Below are positions 16,876 to 26,492 of a stretch of DNA of 64,000 bases, one piece after another. Position 1 is the first letter of the stretch; every line of letters starts with the position of its first letter. The notes below the pieces were generated by a model. It was not told where the DNA came from. It was given only the letters and a program-made list of their open reading frames with translations, and searched no databases. Made by a program: the position numbers and the translations under genes. The stretch is from JANQPX01 sp965204405. Lineage in GTDB: Bacteria > Pseudomonadota > Alphaproteobacteria > Geminicoccales > Geminicoccaceae. The stretch is from NCBI GenBank assembly GCA_965204405.1, contig CBDBEN010000005.1, positions 2,666,001 through 2,730,000 on the forward strand. Reading direction: 5' to 3'.

Positions 16876-18072
16876 TCGCCTGGCTTCCACAACGATACCC
16901 ATTTCGATCAGCTTGCTGATCTCCATCTCGTCCAGCCCGGATTCCGTCAGGATTTCCCGGCCATGTTCGCCGAAACGGGGTGGGCGGCGGGTAATCTGGC
17001 CGGGTGTTCTGGAAAATTTGATCGGCAGGCCCCAGCCTCGATAGTCCCCATGCGCGACAGCCATCTCACGATGCCTGGTATGGTCGTTGTTCCATACGGC
17101 GGCCATGTCGCGGACCGGTCCTGCTGGAACACCTTTGGCGAGCAGTTGCTCGCAAAGCACCTCACCATCCTGATCTCCAAGCAGGGGAACAAGTTCATCC
17201 GTCAGCTCGGGGCGATTGGTGATCCGGTCCGCGTTGCTCCCGAATCTTGGGTCATCTGCGAGATTGGGAGCCCCGAGCGCCTCGCACAGCCGCCTGAATG
17301 TACGGTCATTGCCGACTGCCAGGAAGATATCCACGGTCGCGGTCGGGAACTTATCATAAGGTGAGATATTGGGGTGGGCATTGCCGGTCAGCCCCGGTGT
17401 TTTGCCCGAGAGCAGATAGTTTTGCAGGTGAGGGTGCATCAGTGCGATACCGGCATCGTGGAGCGTCATGTCGATGAACTGCCCTTGGCCCGAGCGCTGC
17501 CTTTCCACCAGAGCCATCAGCAGACCGACGGCCGCGTAGAGCCCGGTGCCGATATCCACCAGCGGGATGCCGATCCTGGTCTGTCCGGTTTCCGGCATAC
17601 CATTGATCGAGAACATGCCGCACATCGCCTGGATCACCGCATCATAGCCCGGCATCGCACCCATCGGGCCATCGGCGCCAAACCCACTGATGCGGCAGTG
17701 AATGAGGCGCGCGAAACGCTTTGACAGCACGTCGTCATAACCGATGCCCCATTTCTCCATCGTACCCGGCTTATAGTTTTCGATCAGAATATCGGCGCGT
17801 TTCAGGAGGCGAAGAAGCACATCCCGCCCTTCGGCCTTGGAGAGATCAAGACCGAGTGAACGCTTATTGCGGTTGACGCCGATAAAATAGGACGCGTCCT
17901 GCTCCTCATCGAATGGCGGTCCCCAGTCGCGAACCTCGTCGCCTTGCGGCGGCTCGATCTTGATCACTTCAGCGCCATGATCGCCCAGGAGCTGGGTGCA
18001 GTAAGGCCCTCCAAGGACTCTGGTCAAATCGATGATTATGAGGTCATCAAGCGCGGCCGCCGACATATCCAT
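16870..18072 (-). CDS. Family III CoA-transferase (CaiB/BaiF type)
   Basis: CoA-transferase of 400 residues. It has IIIDLTRVLGGPYCTQLLGD, the GAEVIKIE strand, YFIGVNRNKRSLGLDL, and MPGYDAVIQAM with the likely catalytic Asp144. It transfers CoA between acyl groups by an aspartyl-CoA anhydride route. Gene start is 24 bp after the patatin-lipase stop, so it is probably the fourth gene of the operon starting at 21433. Its stop codon is supplied by the edge of repeat copy A. It is paralogous in family to the enzyme at 7113 but differs clearly in sequence. Confidence 0.92.
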   Translation of the reverse strand: MDMSAAALDDLIIIDLTRVLGGPYCTQLLGDHGAEVIKIEPPQGDEVRDWGPPFDEEQDASYFIGVNRNKRSLGLDLSKAEGRDVLLRLLKRADILIENYKPGTMEKWGIGYDDVLSKRFARLIHCRISGFGADGPMGAMPGYDAVIQAMCGMFSINGMPETGQTRIGIPLVDIGTGLYAAVGLLMALVERQRSGQGQFIDMTLHDAGIALMHPHLQNYLLSGKTPGLTGNAHPNISPYDKFPTATVDIFLAVGNDRTFRRLCEALGAPNLADDPRFGSNADRITNRPELTDELVPLLGDQDGEVLCEQLLAKGVPAGPVRDMAAVWNNDHTRHREMAVAHGDYRGWGLPIKFSRTPGQITRRPPRFGEHGREILTESGLDEMEISKLIEMGIVVEARRR

Positions 18073-18096
18073 GCTGCTTTTTCCATCATGCCAAGG

Positions 18097-19902
18097 TCAC
18101 CACCAGGGGCGGTCGATCTTTTCCAAAACGTCCATGGCATGACGGTAACCGCATTCGACGCAGTGATCCAAGGTCTTCCAGGCCCGAAGTTCGATTTGTT
18201 CGACCGGTGGGGTGAACAAGAGATCCGTTTGATCCCGACACGCTTTAGCCAGCAGCTCCGAGCTGACGGTTGCAGATCTGACCAGGACACTGGCGATCCC
18301 GGGGGCACCTGTTTTAAGACGAAAAAGCGCTTTCCATCGCGGATAGTGGCTGTAATCCTTGATGTCGCAGGCAAATGCCTCGACTTGGCCCACATCGACC
18401 CCAATCACCGGCCCGCGTCCCCAATCGCGCATCACGTCGGTCGGAAGATTGTTCATCACCCCGCCGTCCACCAGAACCTGACCATGCTCGATCATCGGCG
18501 GGAGGATGCCGGGAATCGAAATGCTGGCACGGAGCGAGCGCCAAAGTTCACCTTCTCGATGCAGTTCGACGTCGCCCTTGGTCAGGTTGGAGGAGACGCA
18601 ATAGAAGGGGCGCCATGTTTGATCAAAGGTAAGATCGCCGAAGTAACGCTTTAGGCGCCTGGTGACCTTGTCGCCGCGGGTCAGGGCCACGAAGGGTAGG
18701 GTATAGTCGTTGACTGGGTTGTTGACGAAGAAAGCTTTCTTGATGTTTTCGTAGAGAACTTCCCAGGACCAGCCTAGCGCCAGGCCGCAGGCGATGATCG
18801 AGCCGATACTGGAGCCGCCGATCAGGTCGATCGGAATCTTGGCCTCGGCAAGCGCCTTGATCACGCCGATGTGGCTGTAGCCGCGAGCGCCGCCGCCTGC
18901 AAGGACGAGACCGTTGGCCTGGCCGGTTACGAGGCGGGCAAGTCGGTCCATCTCCTGGTCATCGTCGCCTCTAAGGTTGATTCTGAGATCGGCGGCAAGG
19001 CGGAGAACGCTAGCGTTGGGTATTTCTGGAGCTTTGGCAGCCGGATCCTGGAAAAGCACGAGATCATGGGGCCTCGGCTCCTCCCGCCGGCTGATCAGCT
19101 CGCGCACCATCCGGTGCGGGAGGTTGGTCGTCGGCTTGGCGAGCGCCAGCACATGGTCGGCCTGACGATGACAGCGCCTTGCCCAGGCAGGGTCCACCAT
19201 GCCGTCGTAATCGTAGATCTGGGCGCAATAAATGAGGCGTTTGTGAATGGTTTCGAGTTCGTGAAGGCGGTCTTCGGAGATCTCGAGGGCATCTGCGCTC
19301 AAAACCTTGCTTGGCTGCTCATCCTCGTCAGGGGGATCCAGGAGATCCAGGCGTTCGGCCAGGCGACGTCCGATTTTCTCGCTCGCAAGATCGGGGTCCA
19401 GTGAGATCAAGGCGATCGTGCCGGCCTGCCGGCTTAGCGCATTCGGGCTTGTCATGCGAACTTGACGCGTTGCCAGCATGCGGAGCAGACGGCTCGACGT
19501 ATGCGGATGACGTTCGATCAGGCGTTCGAAAGCGCTTTGATCCAAACCGAAAAGGGTCGAATCGCGCAAGGCCGTGACGGTGCCCGACCTGGGCTCACCC
19601 GACATCAGCGCCAACTCACCGACCGTCTCGCCCGCGTGAATATAACCGACCCGTTTCGGCCCGCGGCCTCGGTCATCGATCGTCACTGACAACATGCCGC
19701 TTACCAGGACGAACAGCGCATCACCGGCGGCACCCTGAAAAAACAGCGGTTCGCCCGCCGGCAGGCTGAACCAGGTCAGTTCTTCGGTAAGCTCGTTCAT
19801 GGTTTTTCGGTCGAGGTCCCGAAAAAGGGGCAACCGCTGAAAGATCGCCTTTAGATCCTCATCCTCCCAGCCATTGTTCGAAAAAAGCCGCCAACCGAAC
19901 AT
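18097..19902 (-). CDS. Cyclic-nucleotide-binding patatin-like phospholipase
   Basis: Fusion protein of 601 residues. The N-terminal cNMP-binding domain (about 20-145) has the phosphate-binding cassette GELALMSGEPRSGTV (95-109), with the Glu and Arg that bind cyclic nucleotide. After a linker, the patatin domain (about 330-510) carries GGGARG (336-341), the nucleophile elbow GSSIG (Ser365) and catalytic Asp479 in VDGG. Family enzymes hydrolyse phospholipids or lysophospholipids (NTE/RssA group). The ATG shares one base with the TGA of the upstream CoA-transferase B subunit, so translation is coupled. Lipase activity may be cAMP-gated, which is inference. Confidence 0.92.
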   Translation of the reverse strand: MFGWRLFSNNGWEDEDLKAIFQRLPLFRDLDRKTMNELTEELTWFSLPAGEPLFFQGAAGDALFVLVSGMLSVTIDDRGRGPKRVGYIHAGETVGELALMSGEPRSGTVTALRDSTLFGLDQSAFERLIERHPHTSSRLLRMLATRQVRMTSPNALSRQAGTIALISLDPDLASEKIGRRLAERLDLLDPPDEDEQPSKVLSADALEISEDRLHELETIHKRLIYCAQIYDYDGMVDPAWARRCHRQADHVLALAKPTTNLPHRMVRELISRREEPRPHDLVLFQDPAAKAPEIPNASVLRLAADLRINLRGDDDQEMDRLARLVTGQANGLVLAGGGARGYSHIGVIKALAEAKIPIDLIGGSSIGSIIACGLALGWSWEVLYENIKKAFFVNNPVNDYTLPFVALTRGDKVTRRLKRYFGDLTFDQTWRPFYCVSSNLTKGDVELHREGELWRSLRASISIPGILPPMIEHGQVLVDGGVMNNLPTDVMRDWGRGPVIGVDVGQVEAFACDIKDYSHYPRWKALFRLKTGAPGIASVLVRSATVSSELLAKACRDQTDLLFTPPVEQIELRAWKTLDHCVECGYRHAMDVLEKIDRPWW

Positions 19903-20639
19903 CAGCTGGCGGTCCCTTCCATCAGGCGTTCGGCAAATTGCGGATAGGTCTCGGCGACCAGCGGACCGATTTTTTCGACAATCAAATTGGAGACATCGGT
20001 GTTCGGAGCTTCAGTGGTTGCTGGCCTGACCTCATGATCGAAGCTAAAGCCGGTCGCTTCCAGCAGACCTTGGAGGCTCTCGCCCGGGTGAAGGCTCGTC
20101 AGGCGAAAACGTCGCCTTTCCCGGTCGAAGGCGAAGACCGCTTTGGATGTAACCAGGGCGTAAGGCCCCCCCGGGCGATAGATATTGTCAGGGCTGGTTC
20201 CAGGCGCGCTGATAAACTCTACCTTTGGCACCAGAATCCGAGGGGTGTGGATATCGCGGAAAAGAATAACCCTCGGTATCAGGAAGTACAGGTAGGCAGA
20301 ACCGAAGGATCCGGGCCAGCGAACCTTGCTTTGCGGATAGCCGCCGACACCGACAAGGTTGATATTCGCCTCGCCGTCGATTTCCCCACCGCCCAGAAAG
20401 AACGCATCGATCCGCCCTTGCGCCGCACAATCGAAGAGCTCCTTTCCGCCGTCGGTGAACGGGTTATGGCGCTCGCTACCGAGAATCGAGACTTGCGGGG
20501 TCCCGCTGCCTCGTTCCCTGGCAAGCAACGCTGCCGCCGCCGGAATGGGAGAAGACGCCCCCACCGCGACATGCTTGAGGCCGCTCAGCATGCCGGCAAG
20601 CGTCGCGATCAGTAAGGTGTCCAGGCTCTTTTCCGTCAT
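19902..20639 (-). CDS. CoA-transferase subunit B (glutaconate/IpdB type)
   Basis: Class I CoA-transferase beta-type subunit of 245 residues. Features include VSILGSERHNP, FFLGGGEIDGEANINLVGVG and, near the end, LHPGESLQGLLEATGF. These fit the glutaconate CoA-transferase B / IpdB group, whose members transfer CoA or hydrolyse ring-type CoA esters. It overlaps the A subunit by the four bases ATGA and overlaps the patatin start by one base. A functional heterodimer with the A subunit is expected. The true substrate is unknown. Confidence 0.85.
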   Translation of the reverse strand: MTEKSLDTLLIATLAGMLSGLKHVAVGASSPIPAAAALLARERGSGTPQVSILGSERHNPFTDGGKELFDCAAQGRIDAFFLGGGEIDGEANINLVGVGGYPQSKVRWPGSFGSAYLYFLIPRVILFRDIHTPRILVPKVEFISAPGTSPDNIYRPGGPYALVTSKAVFAFDRERRRFRLTSLHPGESLQGLLEATGFSFDHEVRPATTEAPNTDVSNLIVEKIGPLVAETYPQFAERLMEGTAS

Positions 20640-21433
20640 GCAAAGGCCATCATCTGCTCAAGATAGCGCTCGAAACCTTGGGCCGTTTTCGCAAGTCTTG
20701 CATAGTCCCGCAATTCCTGGACATCCGCCTCATAGCAACCCCGAAGGCCAAGAGGTTTAGCGCCTTTCGGCGCAGAGGCCATCGCGCTTACATAAAGAGC
20801 TGGGATCGTTCCGGCAGCGAGCGTGTCATCGTCGAGAAGGCTGGCCTCCACTATTTCCTCGACAGTCACCAAGGTCTTCTTGGCTGCATGCGCCATCAGC
20901 ATCAACTCCCGTCGCACGCCGATCCAGATATTATTGTCACGATCGGCTTTGGCAGTGTGAAAAAGCGCGATGTCGGGTTGAATACGAGGCACCAGCAAGA
21001 TTGGGTCGTCGTCGCCGAATGGATTATCCATAATCTGCCAATCCGGGCGATGGTCGATCAAGTCCGATCCCAAAATGCCTCTTAAAGGCATGAATGGAAT
21101 GCCTTTTTCGGCTGCCTGCAGGCCGGCATGGATGGCCGGACAGGTGCTGTCCTTGATCTTGATCCTGCCTTCCTTGACTGCGCGATTGAAGGAAGGGGCC
21201 GGTCCGAATTCGCCGAGTGTGACGGCGGCTGTTTCGACACTTTCGACACAGCCCGCGCCGATCAGCAGATCTGCTTGAAAGCCGAGCTGCGGGACACCGA
21301 TTAGGTGCAGCCTCCTAGCGCCCCGCTCGATCAAAGCTCGGACGATGGCTAGGGAACAGCCGGAATAATCCGGTGCCAGGGCGAGGGAAGACCCATCGGT
21401 GATGATCCTGGCGAGGGCGGTCAATTCTGCCAT
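20636..21433 (-). CDS. CoA-transferase subunit A (glutaconate/IpdA type)
   Basis: Class I CoA-transferase alpha-type subunit of 265 residues, first gene of a four-gene operon. It shows the internal GLQAAEKGIPFMPLRGILGS segment and IQPDIALFHTAKADRDNN, patterns shared with glutaconate CoA-transferase A and IpdA. It pairs with the following B subunit. No steroid-ring degradation genes are visible, so an IpdAB role in steroid breakdown is not supported; an acyl-CoA transferase for products of the co-encoded lipase is as likely. Divergent from hpnB. Confidence 0.85.
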   Translation of the reverse strand: MAELTALARIITDGSSLALAPDYSGCSLAIVRALIERGARRLHLIGVPQLGFQADLLIGAGCVESVETAAVTLGEFGPAPSFNRAVKEGRIKIKDSTCPAIHAGLQAAEKGIPFMPLRGILGSDLIDHRPDWQIMDNPFGDDDPILLVPRIQPDIALFHTAKADRDNNIWIGVRRELMLMAHAAKKTLVTVEEIVEASLLDDDTLAAGTIPALYVSAMASAPKGAKPLGLRGCYEADVQELRDYARLAKTAQGFERYLEQMMAFA

Positions 21434-21512
21434 GCTCTCTCTCCTCTTCCCATATCCGCGAGCCGTAGCGCGCTTGTCTTGTCATTGCCGACTAAACTCG
21501 CTAGTGCATCCA

Positions 21513-21528
21513 TCCAAACATTTTTGGA
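21513..21528. promoter_or_regulatory. Inverted repeat in the CoA-transferase/hpnB divergent region
   Basis: TCCAAACATTTTTGGA is an inverted repeat with 6-bp arms and a CATT centre, lying 80 bp from the CoA-transferase start and 45 bp from the hpnB start. It could be an operator for either gene. No regulator is adjacent, and an AT-rich chance palindrome is possible. Confidence 0.25.
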
Positions 21529-21573
21529 AAAGTTGATGCAAAACCAAAGACATAGTGCGCCGCCCTCTAAAAG

Positions 21574-22782
21574 GTGCCGAAGGCGCCGGTGTATATGTGG
21601 GCGCCTATGACGGTGGCAATCTTGATCTGTGGCTTTTTGGCACTAGCAGTCTGGCTCTATCTCCTCCTAGCTCACCATGGATTCTGGCGGCCCGGCCCGT
21701 ACTTGCCTAGGGGTGAAGGCAGTCTCTCCGTTTGGCCGCCGGTCCTTGCGGTCATTCCGGCCCGCGATGAGGCTCTGGTGATCGAGAGGTCGGTCGGATC
21801 GCTCCTGAGGCAGGACTACCCGGGTAAGCTCGATGTCATCGTCGTGGATGACGGCAGCACCGATGGTACCGGCGATCTCGTCGACGCGCTGGTGGTGCAT
21901 GCCGGCCCCAATCGAAGCCTGCGGAAGGTTACAGCCCAAGAGCGCCCCAAAGGCTGGTCCGGCAAGCTCTGGGCCGTCCATAGTGGCATCGCGCACGCCG
22001 AAGCCAATGGCCTCACTCAGCCCTGCCTGTTGCTCACCGATGCCGATATCGCCCATGATTCGGGCAGTCTATCAGCTCTTGTAGAAAAAATGGTTAACGA
22101 CGATCGCGACCTAGTATCACTCATGGTACGCCTTCGCGCCGTCAGCTTTTGGGAACGTCTGCTCATTCCGCCCTTCGTCTTCTTTTTCCAAATGCTGTAT
22201 CCGTTTCCAGCCGTGAATGACCCGAGAAGCCGGATCGCGGCAGCAGCCGGTGGATGTGTCCTCGTGAAGAGCGCAGCCCTTGACGACGCGGGGGGAATTG
22301 CTGCCATCAAAGGGGAACTCATTGACGATGTTGCCCTTGGCAGAGCAATCAAGCGGCGGCCGAAGGGGCGTGGCCGCATCTGGCTGGGTCTAAGCAGAGA
22401 AACGGTAAGCTTTCGTGCTTATGACACGCTGGCGCCAATCTGGACGATGGTTGCACGCACAGCGGATACCCAGCTCGGCCATGCAATCTCCGCCTTGCTG
22501 GGGACCATACTAGGTCTCGTGCTCGTCTATCTGGTACCGCCCCTTCTGTTCATAGGCTGGCCCATTCATCAAAATTTTTTGCTGGCTGGTCTCGGTTTGT
22601 CAGCATTGACCGGGATGTCCATCGCCTATTGGCCGACCTTGGCACTTTATCGGCTGTCCCCTCTTTGGCTCCCGAGCCTGCCGGTTGCCGCCCTTCTTTA
22701 CGCAGCGATGACGATCAGTTCGGCTATCCACTATCGCCGCGGCCAAGGCGGCGTTTGGAAAGGCAGGGTTTTTGTTGAATGA
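21574..22782 (+). CDS. hpnB: Hopanoid-associated glycosyltransferase HpnB
   Basis: Family 2 glycosyltransferase of 402 residues. An N-terminal membrane helix (AILICGFLALAVWLYLLLA) precedes the catalytic domain, with IPARDE, the nucleotide-sugar-binding VVDDGSTDGTGDL and LLTDADIAHD. Membrane helices follow in the C-terminal third. HpnB is found with hopanoid genes; its exact product is not established. It lies about 150 bp upstream of shc on the same strand, supporting the call. The start is uncertain: internal ATGs eight and eleven codons in are alternatives and no strong ribosome site is seen. Confidence 0.88.
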   Translation: MPKAPVYMWAPMTVAILICGFLALAVWLYLLLAHHGFWRPGPYLPRGEGSLSVWPPVLAVIPARDEALVIERSVGSLLRQDYPGKLDVIVVDDGSTDGTGDLVDALVVHAGPNRSLRKVTAQERPKGWSGKLWAVHSGIAHAEANGLTQPCLLLTDADIAHDSGSLSALVEKMVNDDRDLVSLMVRLRAVSFWERLLIPPFVFFFQMLYPFPAVNDPRSRIAAAAGGCVLVKSAALDDAGGIAAIKGELIDDVALGRAIKRRPKGRGRIWLGLSRETVSFRAYDTLAPIWTMVARTADTQLGHAISALLGTILGLVLVYLVPPLLFIGWPIHQNFLLAGLGLSALTGMSIAYWPTLALYRLSPLWLPSLPVAALLYAAMTISSAIHYRRGQGGVWKGRVFVE

Positions 22783-22938
22783 GGCGCTGGCGGCTTCTGG
22801 TTTGGCTATTATCGTACTCTTGATGTAATTTCTTGAGACAATTTGGCAACATTGATGCTAATTGATGACACGAATTTGACATGAGTCTTTGAACTCCCAT
22901 GCACAATTGTTTAATTCAGCACACCCGCAAAGCGAGAT

Positions 22939-24966
22939 GTGAAGGACATGTCTGACGATCGGTATGCCGGCCTCAGCGACCTGCCATCGCGTGAATGGCA
23001 GCCAGAGCCTGACCCTGATGGGTTTGCGGGTGATCCCGCGCATGGTGGTTCTGGACAGAGGCCAAGCCTGAATGACGTCATCGATGAGGTCAGCACGGCC
23101 ATTCGTGCGGCGCAGAAGCATGACGGCCATTGGTGCTACGAGCTGGAGGCGGATGCCACCATTCCTGCGGAATATGTGCTACTCGGCCATTTCCTGGATG
23201 AGATCGATCAATCCCTCGATGAGAAGATCGCCGTCTATCTGAGGCGGGGCCAGGAGGCCCATGGCGGCTGGTCGCTGTACCAGGACGGCGATTTCAACAT
23301 GAGTGCCAGCGTCAAGGCTTATTATGCCTTGAAGCTAATCGGAGACGACCCCGAAGCGCCGCATATGATAAAGGCAAAAAAGGCCATTCTCGCCCATGGC
23401 GGAGCTGCACGCTGCAATGTGTTCACGCGTATCACACTTGCTCTCTTCGGCCAGGTTCCCTGGCGCGCCGTGCCGGTCATGCCGGTGGAAATCATGCTGC
23501 TGCCGCGCTGGTTTCCTTTCCATATGGAAAAAGTTTCCTATTGGTCGAGAACGGTAATAGCACCATTGCTGATCGTGATGGCAAAAAAGCCCCTTGCCAG
23601 AAATCCCCGAAAGGTCGGCATCGAGGAGCTTTTCATCACGCCGCCTGACCGGGAAAAACGATACAATGTCAATCCTACCGGCAATGCCTGGGGAAACCTT
23701 TTCCTCGGTCTCGACAAGGTATTGCAGCGGGTGGAGCCATTTTTCCCGAAGGTCCCGAGAGAAAAGGCACTGCAGGCGGCTCTTGCCTTCATCAAGGAGC
23801 GGCTGAACGGTGAAGAGGGGCTGGGCGGCATCTATCCGGCAATGGCCAATGCGGTGATCGCCCTCGAACTGATGGGTTTCGAGAAGAACGATCCCGATGT
23901 GGTCATCGCCAAGAAAGCCATCCAGAGGCTTCTGGTCGTCGAACAGGACCACGCTTATTGTCAGCCTTGCCTGTCGCCGATCTGGGACACCGCGCTTGCA
24001 AGCCATGCCATGCTGGAGGTGGCGGATCGGGAGAAAAGCGAGCCTGCAAAGCAGGCGCTGGACTGGCTGGCGAAAAGACAGATCACCGATGTCGTCGGTG
24101 ATTGGGCTGTGCGGGCGCCCGCCGGAACCAGGCCTGGTGGCTGGGCGTTTGAATATGAAAACGATCACTATCCCGACGTCGACGATACCGCAGCAGTCGT
24201 CTGCGCCATGCACCGCGCCGATCCCGAGCGCTACAAACAGGCCATCGATCGGGCGGTCGAGTGGATCATCGGCATGCAGTCGTCCAATGGCGGTTGGGGT
24301 GCTTTCGATGTCGACAACACCCACTATTACTTGAACAGTATCCCGTTTGCCGATCACGGGGCTCTGCTCGATCCGCCAACCGCCGATGTCACCGGACGCT
24401 GCCTCAGCATGCTCGCGGAAACAGGGCATAGCGCAGATCATCCCGCCGTGGCTCGCGCTATTGCCTATCTCAAGGACCAACAGGAACCGGACGGTTCCTG
24501 GTTTGGGCGCTGGGGGACCAACTACATCTATGGCACATGGTCGGCGATGATCGCATTGAATGCCGCCGGCGAAGACATGCAGGCCCCTTACATCCGAAAA
24601 GCCGTGGATTGGCTGATATCACGCCAACATGACGACGGCGGCTGGGGAGAAAGCTGCGCCAGTTATTGGGAAGATCGGAAGGACGAACCTGTTGTGAGCC
24701 TGCCGTCACAGACCGCTTGGGCCGTTCTCGCTCTTATGGCTGCGGGCGAGGTCGATGGCGATGCGGTTCGACGCGGCATTGACTATCTTTGCTCTGCCGA
24801 TCGGCAGGGAGGGGTATGGAAGGAGCGACTCTATAACGCGGTCGGCTTCCCCAAAGTTTTCTATCTTCACTACCACGGATATCGTACATACTTCCCGCTA
24901 TGGGCGCTCGCCCGCTATGCCAATTTGATGAACCGCAACGACCGGCGCGTCGGTTACGGGATGTAG
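22939..24966 (+). CDS. shc: Squalene-hopene cyclase
   Basis: Membrane-associated triterpene cyclase of 675 residues that converts squalene to hopene or hopanol. The catalytic acid motif DVDDTA lies at 413-418 and repeated QW motifs are present (GGWGAFDVDN, GSWFGRWG, GGWGESC). Length is normal for the class. GTG 22939 and the in-frame ATG 22948 are both possible starts. It is followed within 8 bp by hpnG, so the two are co-transcribed. It supplies the C30 skeleton for the hopanoids that HpnB and HpnG modify. Confidence 0.96.
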   Translation: MKDMSDDRYAGLSDLPSREWQPEPDPDGFAGDPAHGGSGQRPSLNDVIDEVSTAIRAAQKHDGHWCYELEADATIPAEYVLLGHFLDEIDQSLDEKIAVYLRRGQEAHGGWSLYQDGDFNMSASVKAYYALKLIGDDPEAPHMIKAKKAILAHGGAARCNVFTRITLALFGQVPWRAVPVMPVEIMLLPRWFPFHMEKVSYWSRTVIAPLLIVMAKKPLARNPRKVGIEELFITPPDREKRYNVNPTGNAWGNLFLGLDKVLQRVEPFFPKVPREKALQAALAFIKERLNGEEGLGGIYPAMANAVIALELMGFEKNDPDVVIAKKAIQRLLVVEQDHAYCQPCLSPIWDTALASHAMLEVADREKSEPAKQALDWLAKRQITDVVGDWAVRAPAGTRPGGWAFEYENDHYPDVDDTAAVVCAMHRADPERYKQAIDRAVEWIIGMQSSNGGWGAFDVDNTHYYLNSIPFADHGALLDPPTADVTGRCLSMLAETGHSADHPAVARAIAYLKDQQEPDGSWFGRWGTNYIYGTWSAMIALNAAGEDMQAPYIRKAVDWLISRQHDDGGWGESCASYWEDRKDEPVVSLPSQTAWAVLALMAAGEVDGDAVRRGIDYLCSADRQGGVWKERLYNAVGFPKVFYLHYHGYRTYFPLWALARYANLMNRNDRRVGYGM

Positions 24967-24974
24967 GATCATAC

Positions 24975-25643
24975 ATGATCGGGGTTGTGACCGGTTTGGT
25001 TGCCGAGGCACGCTGCCTCAGGCAAGGGCAGAACCGTTTTGTCTGCACAGGCGGCGACAGTGCCCGTGCACGAGCCGGAGCGGAGCGGCTGGTCGCCCAG
25101 GACGTCTGTGCGCTCTGCAGCTTTGGTTTGGCAGGCGGCCTGCAGCCGGGGCTCACGTCCGGCAGCTTGCTTTTGCCGCAGGCCGTGATCATGCCTTCCG
25201 GCGGCGAGATCGAAACCGACACCGTCTGGCGCGAGCGCCTGGATTACCTCGCCGTAACGGAGGGGCTCGAACCCAAGCGCCTGACGGTGGCCGGCAGCGA
25301 TGACATCGTCGCAACGCCCAGGGACAAGGAAGCGCTCTTCAAGGCAACTGGTGCTGCTGCTGTCGACATGGAGAGCCATGCCGTCGGTGAAGTTGCGGTG
25401 GCGGCGAAACTTCCCTTCGTCATCGTCCGGGTGGTCGCCGATACCCATGACGAGGCCATTCCACATGCCGCCCGAGAAGGCCTCGGCGAGGATGGGCACA
25501 TCAAGCCGCTCGCCGTGCTGATGGAACTGATGCGGCGGCCTGCCGAAACCGGATCCCTCATACGGCTCGGCAGAGAAAGCGGCCGCGCCTTGAGCGCTCT
25601 CAGGCGCGTCGCAGCCCTTGCCCCCGATCTCGCCTATGTATGA
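24975..25643 (+). CDS. hpnG: Hopanoid-associated phosphorylase HpnG
   Basis: Nucleoside phosphorylase-like protein of 222 residues that begins 8 bp after shc. It contains SFGLAGGLQPGLTSGSLLLP, the PNP/UDP-type VDMESHAVGEVAVAAKLPFV and VRVVADTHDEAIP. The glutamate in DMESHA is the conserved nucleoside-binding residue. HpnG is proposed to release adenine from adenosylhopane to give phosphoribosylhopane in extended hopanoid synthesis. The ATG 24975 is chosen because the longer frame lies within shc. Family and gene context agree. Confidence 0.9.
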   Translation: MIGVVTGLVAEARCLRQGQNRFVCTGGDSARARAGAERLVAQDVCALCSFGLAGGLQPGLTSGSLLLPQAVIMPSGGEIETDTVWRERLDYLAVTEGLEPKRLTVAGSDDIVATPRDKEALFKATGAAAVDMESHAVGEVAVAAKLPFVIVRVVADTHDEAIPHAAREGLGEDGHIKPLAVLMELMRRPAETGSLIRLGRESGRALSALRRVAALAPDLAYV

Positions 25644-25675
25644 GACCGCTACACTGGTCGACTAGGCAACGATCC

Positions 25676-26449
25676 TCAACCCGCTCTCCAGAACCCAGCA
25701 TCAAGCAGCTTGCCGGCGACACATCGTGCTGCCGTTGACAGCAGAACCTCCCCCTTGGCTGCCGTTGCAACCCTTGGGTCGCCAAGGGCTCCCGATCGGG
25801 TCTTGTCGCGAAAACTCACCCATCGATAGGAGCCATCGGGCGAGGCGTCGTCTGCATCCCTCGGGTCCGGGCAAGCAGCCTCCTCGAAGCGGGACGTGTC
25901 CACAAGTTCAGGCGCAATCGCGAGCATCATCGATGTTTCCGCCTCGCAGGCATGGCGGATACCCTTTTGCCGCTCCAGATGCGGGCCGAGTTCCTTGGCA
26001 CCGAGTGTCCAGTAAGTTGCAGAAACCAGCTTGAGGTCGAGTTCCCGCGTCAGCTCTTCAACGACGGTCTGCAGGGCTGCGATATTGCCGCCATGGGCGT
26101 TCAACAGGCAAATCTTGCGGAAGCCATGGCGATGAAGCGAGCGTATCACGCCGCCGATGACTTGAAGAAAGCTCTGAAAATCGAGAGTAAGCGTGCCGCC
26201 AAACGCCATGTGATGCTCGGACAATCCGGTCCAGATACACTCCGTCACCAGCGTTGGTGTTTTCTCAACGGAAATTTCTGCAGCTCTCTTGGCGACCTCG
26301 CGCGCAAGCAACGTGTCGGTCACCACAGGAAGATGCGGACCGTGCTGTTCGATCGACGCGACCGGAACAATGACGATCGTCTCGGCATTCGAAAGCGGCT
26401 TCAACTCAGGCCAGCGGAGATCAGAGAATAGAACGGAGCGCTGGGTCAT
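25676..26449 (-). CDS. Creatininase family amidohydrolase
   Basis: Metal-dependent amidohydrolase of 257 residues. The motif EQHGPHLPVVTD provides Glu, His and Asp metal ligands. NAHGGNIAALQ and ACEAETSMMLAI (another ligand Glu) are also typical. Relatives include creatinine amidohydrolase, FAPy deformylase and the mycofactocin peptidase MftE. ATG 26449 has GGAGAG just upstream; a start five codons earlier is less likely. It is the last gene of the M81/peptide-ABC operon, 43 bp after the second ATPase. Hydrolysis of a peptide or lactam bond is plausible; the substrate is unknown. Confidence 0.88.
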   Translation of the reverse strand: MTQRSVLFSDLRWPELKPLSNAETIVIVPVASIEQHGPHLPVVTDTLLAREVAKRAAEISVEKTPTLVTECIWTGLSEHHMAFGGTLTLDFQSFLQVIGGVIRSLHRHGFRKICLLNAHGGNIAALQTVVEELTRELDLKLVSATYWTLGAKELGPHLERQKGIRHACEAETSMMLAIAPELVDTSRFEEAACPDPRDADDASPDGSYRWVSFRDKTRSGALGDPRVATAAKGEVLLSTAARCVAGKLLDAGFWRAG

Positions 26450-26492
26450 GATCTCTCCTGTCAATCGGTCCTGCCACCCGCGGCTCTCCAGC

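Noticed and set aside
16080..16892. 270-codon minus-strand frame over the OmpA gene and repeat A
   Set aside because: Antisense to the OmpA-like gene and running through a palindromic repeat; no coding signs.
19902..21433. Assignment as IpdAB for steroid ring degradation
   Set aside because: Sequence resembles that group, but no steroid-catabolism genes are visible in 64 kb.
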